This document shows positions 32,497 through 34,007 of a DNA stretch of 34,007 bases, in pieces. The translations under genes were made by a program, and so were the position numbers. Every line of letters begins with the position of its first letter. The stretch's first letter is position 1. This DNA comes from JACKLD01 sp049297695 (lineage in GTDB: Bacteria; Pseudomonadota; Alphaproteobacteria; UBA2136; UBA6156): the NCBI GenBank assembly GCA_049297695.1, contig JBAQUT010000053.1:1-34007 (forward strand), read 5' to 3'. The notes under the pieces were generated by a model, which saw nothing but the letters and a program-made list of their open reading frames with translations, was not told the origin of the DNA and ran no database searches.

Positions 32497-33716
32497 TATC
32501 CTACCTCCTTTAAGTTTACTACCATTCCACCCATTGCCTGTTTGTCCAAATAATCCCCCCACGCCTGCATCATGGTGCGGCGCTCGGCAAGGTGTTCAGC
32601 GTGGTTGTAGGCGGCCCGTATGGCGTTGGGTTCCTTGTGGGCCAGTTGGCGTTCAATCACATCGGGCTTGTAGCCCTGTTCATGCAAGGTGGTGGAAGCC
32701 AAGGCGCGGAACCCATGCCCGACAAGCTGGCCTTTGTAGCCCATCCGCTTCAGCACGTTGTTGATGGTGTTTTCACACATCATCGGGTTCTTCTGGAGGT
32801 GCTGGGAGGGAAACAGCAGGCCGTGAGCGTTGGTTCCCGTGAGTTTTTTAACCTCTTTCAGAATAGCAATGCTTTGGCGGCAGAGGGGTACAAGGTGCTG
32901 CACCCGCATTTTGGTGTTGGCCGCTGGCAGGCGCCATTCCTTTGCCTTCCAATCAATATCCTCCCATTTGGCCCGCCGTAACTCTCCCTGCCGCACAAAG
33001 GTATGAAGCAACAGACGGATGGCCAGCTTATGCAGGGGGTTGGCGTGAACGTCATTGAGGGCCTTCAGAAAGGCGGGGATTTGGCGGGCGGCAATGGTGG
33101 GGTAGTTTTTGGCTTTATGGGCCTTCAAGATGCCCCGTTGCAGGCTTGTGGCGGGGTTATACTCCACCTTCCCCAGCACAAAGGCATAACGGAACACGGC
33201 GGAACAGGTTTGCAGCACGCGGTGGGAGATTTCCGTGGTGCCGCGCTCCTCAATGTTTTGGATGGTTGCCAGCAAGTCCAGCGGCTTAATCTCGGCTACG
33301 GGGGTGTTGCCGTGGTGGGGGAAGATATGCTTTTCCAAGCGCCGTAGGATTTTTGCCCCGTGGTCGGGCGTCCAGCGGGCAAGGTTTTTGGTGTGCCATT
33401 CCTCGGCCAGAAGGCGGAACGTGTTGCAGGCGGCTTCTTCCTGCTACTTTTTCTTTTCCTTCTTTTCTTTGTTGGGGTCTTTCTCGGCTTGCACCTGTTT
33501 GCGGGCTTCCAGCCGCTTTTCACGAGCCTCGGCAAGCGAGGTTTCAGGGTAAGTACCCAGCCCCATCATGTTTTCCTTGCCGTTAAAGAAATACCGCAGC
33601 CGCCAGTATTTGCCGCCTTGGGGCGAGATTTGCAGGAATAACCCCTCCCCATCAGGCAAGCGGTACGCCTTTGCACGGGGCTTGGCGTTGGCTACGGCGG
33701 TGTTGGTTAAAGGCAT
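32496..33716 (-). pseudogene. int: Tyrosine integrase (P4-like) interrupted by an in-frame amber codon
   Basis: A 406-codon frame broken only by TAG at 33444-33446 (codon 91). Before it is the DUF4102-type N-terminal domain (KAYRLPDGEGLFLQISPQGG, MMGLGTYPETSLAEAREKR). After it are the core-binding region and the catalytic domain, with FVRQGELRRAKWEDID (first Arg), HLVPL, GHGFRALASTTLHEQG (His and second Arg), QLAHKEPNAIRAAY (His and the Tyr nucleophile). All active-site residues are intact. The TAG lies in a lysine-rich linker between domains. It recombines element and tRNA-Leu att sites. AGGA lies eight bases before the ATG, and the promoter at 33741-33769 overlaps candidate arm sites. Either a nonsense mutation or read-through could explain the break; restart at a TTG (33338) would lose the N-terminal domain. 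Confidence 0.9.
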
Positions 33717-33731
33717 GGGTACGTCCTATTT

Positions 33732-33750
33732 GTACCCAGAATTGTACCCA
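33732..33750. promoter_or_regulatory. Right-end paired GTACCCA sites (candidate integrase arm sites)
   Basis: GTACCCAGAATTGTACCCA differs from the left-end copy only in the two spacer bases TT versus AA. It lies 110 bases inside the right att repeat and directly overlaps the -10 box of the integrase promoter, so integrase binding would shut off its own gene (inference). Confidence 0.55.
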
Positions 33751-33769
33751 TGTTTGTGGAGGATGGCAA
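33741..33769 (-). promoter_or_regulatory. Integrase promoter
   Basis: On the minus strand TTGCCA (33764-33769), a 17-base spacer, then TACAAT (33741-33746), 24 bases before the integrase ATG. Both boxes are close to sigma-70 consensus. Confidence 0.65.
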
Positions 33770-33860
33770 TGGATGACCCAAAACGGTGCTGGACACGGAT
33801 GTGTTGGTTTTGCAATGATTTAAGGATGTTTTGTGGATGGTATTGGATGTTAGAAAACAT

Positions 33861-33885
33861 ATAACTGGTGCCGGTGGAGGGACTC
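33861..33885. repeat. Right attachment repeat within tRNA-Leu 3' end
   Basis: ATAACTGGTGCCGGTGGAGG then GACTC; the partner is 25701-25724, which lacks one C. Integration has kept the tRNA intact on this side and left its old 3' end at the left. Confidence 0.88.
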
Positions 33886-33951
33886 GAACCCCCATGCCCT
33901 TTCAGGCGGCGGATTTTGAGTCCGCTACGTCTACCATTCCATCACACCGGC
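33866..33951 (-). tRNA. tRNA-Leu (anticodon CAA)
   Basis: An 86-base class II tRNA on the minus strand. Acceptor stem GCCGGTG/CACCGGC, anticodon stem GCGGA/TCCGC with loop CTCAAAA (anticodon CAA, decoding UUG), a long variable arm, a TTCGAGT T loop and an encoded CCA. It is the integration target of the element. The remaining bases to 34007 hold nothing I can name. Confidence 0.97.
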
Positions 33952-34007
33952 GGTGTGCTGCGGGGGGTGTTGTGCCAGAAACGGGGGGATGTTGCAAGGG
34001 GGGTGTT

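Larger units (their letters stand above)
25701..33885. mobile_element. Integrative element in tRNA-Leu(CAA), about 8.2 kb
   Basis: Bounded by a duplicated tRNA-Leu 3' end (25701-25724 and 33861-33885). The integrase gene lies next to the intact tRNA. The element carries integrase, AlpA, a winged-helix-like protein, a RepA-type ATPase, an HGGxSTG protein, proteins of unknown function, a structured RNA region, and a large helicase-sigma fusion on the opposite strand. No capsid, terminase, relaxase or type IV secretion gene is present, so it resembles a satellite or small genomic island. Integrase and repA each carry an in-frame amber codon. Confidence 0.88.

Noticed and set aside
33338..33446. 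Genome-wide reassignment of TAG as the cause of the interrupted integrase
   Set aside because: Host genes in this window, such as dsbB and the wecG-like gene, end naturally at TAG, so a genome-wide change is unlikely; only element-specific or conditional read-through remains possible.
1..34007. CRISPR array
   Set aside because: No regularly spaced identical repeats were seen; the repeats found are inverted, att-type or within the TpsA coding sequence.

Overview
The window reads as a chromosomal segment of a Gram-negative bacterium, most likely a proteobacterium; an alphaproteobacterial origin is my guess and is not proven. The evidence is a DsbB-type membrane oxidoreductase, a two-partner secretion pair with an outer-membrane barrel, a lipoprotein signal peptide, and a ManC/WecG/Wzy-type surface polysaccharide set. 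The chromosomal backbone is GC-rich, with three visibly AT-richer patches: about 3245-5200, 9660-10500, and parts of the element at 25.7-33.9 kb.

Layout. (1) 26-9502 is a surface polysaccharide locus: an O-antigen ligase-like protein and an acyltransferase on the plus strand; then, on the minus strand, a glycosyltransferase, a second Wzy/ligase-like membrane protein, an acyltransferase and a hexapeptide acetyltransferase; then a WecG/TagA glycosyltransferase converging on ManC, which supplies GDP-mannose. (2) 9589-10735 holds a small AT-rich insertion carrying an S51-type peptidase gene, next to tRNA-Ala and among repeats of the tRNA-Ala 3' end. (3) 10864-15100 is housekeeping: pheT (with no pheS beside it), dsbB, and an overlapping thyA-folA pair. 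(4) 15106-23621 is a minus-strand run, tpsB-tpsA-hslO-lipoprotein, with short or overlapping junctions; the Hsp33 homologue has lost all four zinc cysteines. Upstream lies a region of stacked inverted repeats. (5) 24026-25650 holds a hexose-6-phosphate mutarotase and two half-size YeeE/YedE transport proteins.

(6) 25701-33885 is an integrative element in tRNA-Leu(CAA). The tRNA 3' end is duplicated at both ends, and paired GTACCCA motifs lie just inside each end. The minus strand carries a tyrosine integrase, a protein of unknown function, an AlpA regulator, a winged-helix-like protein, a RepA-type ATPase, a conserved protein of unknown function and an HGGxSTG protein. The plus strand carries a structured leader RNA region, a 39-residue membrane peptide, and a 971-residue SF2 helicase fused to a sigma-70 region-4-like domain followed by two copies of an unrecognised domain of about 110 residues. 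No capsid, packaging or conjugation genes are seen.

The strongest candidates for something new are the helicase-sigma fusion with its duplicated C-terminal domain, the two in-frame amber codons in integrase and RepA of the same element, the structured RNA before the helicase, and the cysteine-free Hsp33.
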